Origin: an uncultured Clostridiaceae bacterium
Lineage (GTDB): Bacteria > Bacillota > Clostridia > TANB77 > CAG-508
Assembly: GCA_958402495.1 (NCBI GenBank)
Contig: CATXTS010000038.1
Location: 1 to 14,643 of the forward strand
Direction: 5' to 3'
DNA: 14,643 nucleotides
The position numbers were made by a program, and so were the translations under genes. A model generated the notes under the pieces. That model was not told the DNA's origin and searched no databases. It saw only the letters and a program-made list of their open reading frames with translations. Numbering within the stretch: the stretch's first letter is position 1; the number at the start of each line of letters is the position of its first letter. This document shows positions 13,671-14,643 of this stretch, piece after piece.

Positions 13671-13728
13671 AACATTTCATTAATTTAAAAGAAATGAAAC
13701 AATATATTGTAATTTTTACATAAGAAAT

Positions 13729-13757
13729 TTGACAATAACACTTCGGTAAAATATAAT
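13729..13757 (+). promoter_or_regulatory. Promoter of the second pilin-like gene
   Basis: TTGACA (13729-13734) and TATAAT (13752-13757), 17 bases apart, form a consensus sigma-A promoter, stronger at -35 than that of copy 1. Its own promoter and the terminator before it mean the two copies are transcribed separately. Confidence 0.85.
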
Positions 13758-13785
13758 AAAGAAAAAATAGTAAGGGGGAGAACAA

Positions 13786-14643
13786 ATGAAAAAATTAGAA
13801 ACTCAAAAAGGTATTACACTCATTGCTTTAGTTATTACCATCATTATCTTAATCATTTTAGCAGGTATTTCTATTAGCATGTTGGTGGGTGAAAATGGAT
13901 TGATTACGAGGTCTAAAGAGGCTAAACAAAATACACAACTAGCAGAAGGACAAGAAAATAAAGAGTTAGCCAATCTAACAGAATATTTAAATGGAGAATT
14001 AGATGGTAATGGAGGAGCAAGTAATTTGCCAGATGATACGACAAAACCAGAATTACAATCTTTAAAACTACGAATTAATACGGGAGATACAAGCATCATG
14101 GAATTTATCATCTCAGAAGAAGATTATTCTACTGATACAGTAATAGATTGGGGAGATGGAACGGTTCAAAATTACGATGATATCGAAATTATTATGGCTA
14201 ATAGAAAAAATAAACAAATACAGTTAGCTTCTATTGCGCCAATTGGAAACTTACAACTAGCACTTGCTCTACCAAGACTAAGGCATACATATACACAAAG
14301 TAATAAAGAATATATAATTACGATTACGGGAACATGGAAACGATTAGAGTTTATGGATAGCGAAGATAATTTATTAGAGGTGCTACAATGGGGAACTACA
14401 GGACTAGAAAATATTAACTTAGCATATTGTTCTTCTTTGAAAAAAATAGCACAACCAAGTAAAAATAGTTTTATTAACATGACAGATTTTAGTTATAGTT
14501 TTGCTTCTTGCTCAGAGTTAAGTGCTATACCAGAGAATTTATTTGCAAATTGCCCTAATGTAACTTCTTTTAGTAATACATTTTCGTATTGTCATGCAAT
14601 AACGACTATACCAGAAAACTTATTTGCAAATTGTCCAAATGTA
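13786..14643 (+). CDS. Pilin-leader surface protein, copy 2 (cut by the window end)
   Basis: The frame is open for 286 codons to the last base, so the C-terminus is missing. The start follows AAGGGGG at the same distance as in copy 1. The layout is the same: basic leader ending in Gly9, ITLIALVIT helix, stalk, linker, WGDGT PKD-like segment, then LFANC repeats beginning at 14527 and 14608. The leader and stalk are almost unchanged from copy 1. The stretch between about residues 100 and 220 differs much more (for example IMANRKNKQ against VAKKKNPNV), and the repeats are again close to identical. The pattern of constant ends and a variable middle suggests diversification of the exposed part, possibly with recombination between copies. 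Confidence 0.85.
   Translation, partial: MKKLETQKGITLIALVITIIILIILAGISISMLVGENGLITRSKEAKQNTQLAEGQENKELANLTEYLNGELDGNGGASNLPDDTTKPELQSLKLRINTGDTSIMEFIISEEDYSTDTVIDWGDGTVQNYDDIEIIMANRKNKQIQLASIAPIGNLQLALALPRLRHTYTQSNKEYIITITGTWKRLEFMDSEDNLLEVLQWGTTGLENINLAYCSSLKKIAQPSKNSFINMTDFSYSFASCSELSAIPENLFANCPNVTSFSNTFSYCHAITTIPENLFANCPNV
13849..13967 (+). repeat. 119-base segment identical to 12555-12673
   Basis: This is the second copy of the exact repeat in the pilin-like genes, offset by 1294 bases from the first. Confidence 0.9.
14527..14643 (+). repeat. 81-base LFANC repeats of copy 2 (incomplete)
   Basis: Unit starts at 14527 and 14608 keep the 81-base period. The first unit is almost the same as the first unit of copy 1. 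The array is cut by the window end. Confidence 0.85.

Noticed and set aside
13803..14480. Two minus-strand frames of 102 codons inside the second pilin-like gene
   Set aside because: They are antisense to a clearly coding frame that has a promoter, ribosome-binding site and paralogue.

Overview
The window is AT-rich, with short intergenic gaps, purine-rich Shine-Dalgarno sites (AGGAGG, AGGGGG) and sigma-A-type promoters with 17-base spacers. It carries a spoIIM-xerD pair, a MecA_N-type penicillin-binding protein, and pilin-like proteins with the ITLIALVIT leader I associate with Clostridia. Together these point to a spore-forming, low-GC Bacillota, most likely a member of Clostridia. All genes are on the + strand except rnhA.

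Layout. (1) 1-2093: a terminator of an upstream gene, then a strong promoter, a long palindromic leader, and a probable three-gene operon. The operon holds a DUF2975 membrane protein, a small Cro/CI-type regulator and a multi-pass membrane protein of unknown function. (2) 2094-5777: a gap with one doubtful small ORF, a class B penicillin-binding protein, an NAD(P)-dependent epimerase/dehydratase, and a two-helix membrane miniprotein with its own promoter and terminator. (3) 5840-9333: rnhA on the minus strand, then tmcAL (tRNA-Met ac4C synthesis) fired from an overlapping divergent promoter, coaE (last step of CoA synthesis), a probable degenerate HD-domain protein, and a translationally coupled Lys/Glu-rich protein. 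(4) 9372-12419: an endonuclease Q-type PHP nuclease, a perfect 30-bp-arm palindrome, spoIIM (engulfment) and xerD (chromosome dimer resolution). (5) 12434-14643: two tandem paralogues encoding pilin-leader proteins with a PKD-like segment and 27-residue repeats; the second is cut by the window end.

Most of the window is ordinary core genome. The points that stand out are: rnhA is broken by one extra base exactly between the first catalytic Asp and the GNPGPGG motif; rnhA and tmcAL appear to share one symmetric -10 element used in both directions; the leader of the DUF2975 operon holds four TGTCCAT-type boxes spaced 22, 11 and 22 bases apart inside a 62-base imperfect palindrome; a G-rich perfect palindrome separates the endonuclease Q gene from spoIIM; and the pilin-like surface genes look like an expanding, modular repeat family. 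I see no CRISPR array, no tRNA or rRNA, no transposase and no complete new defence system.
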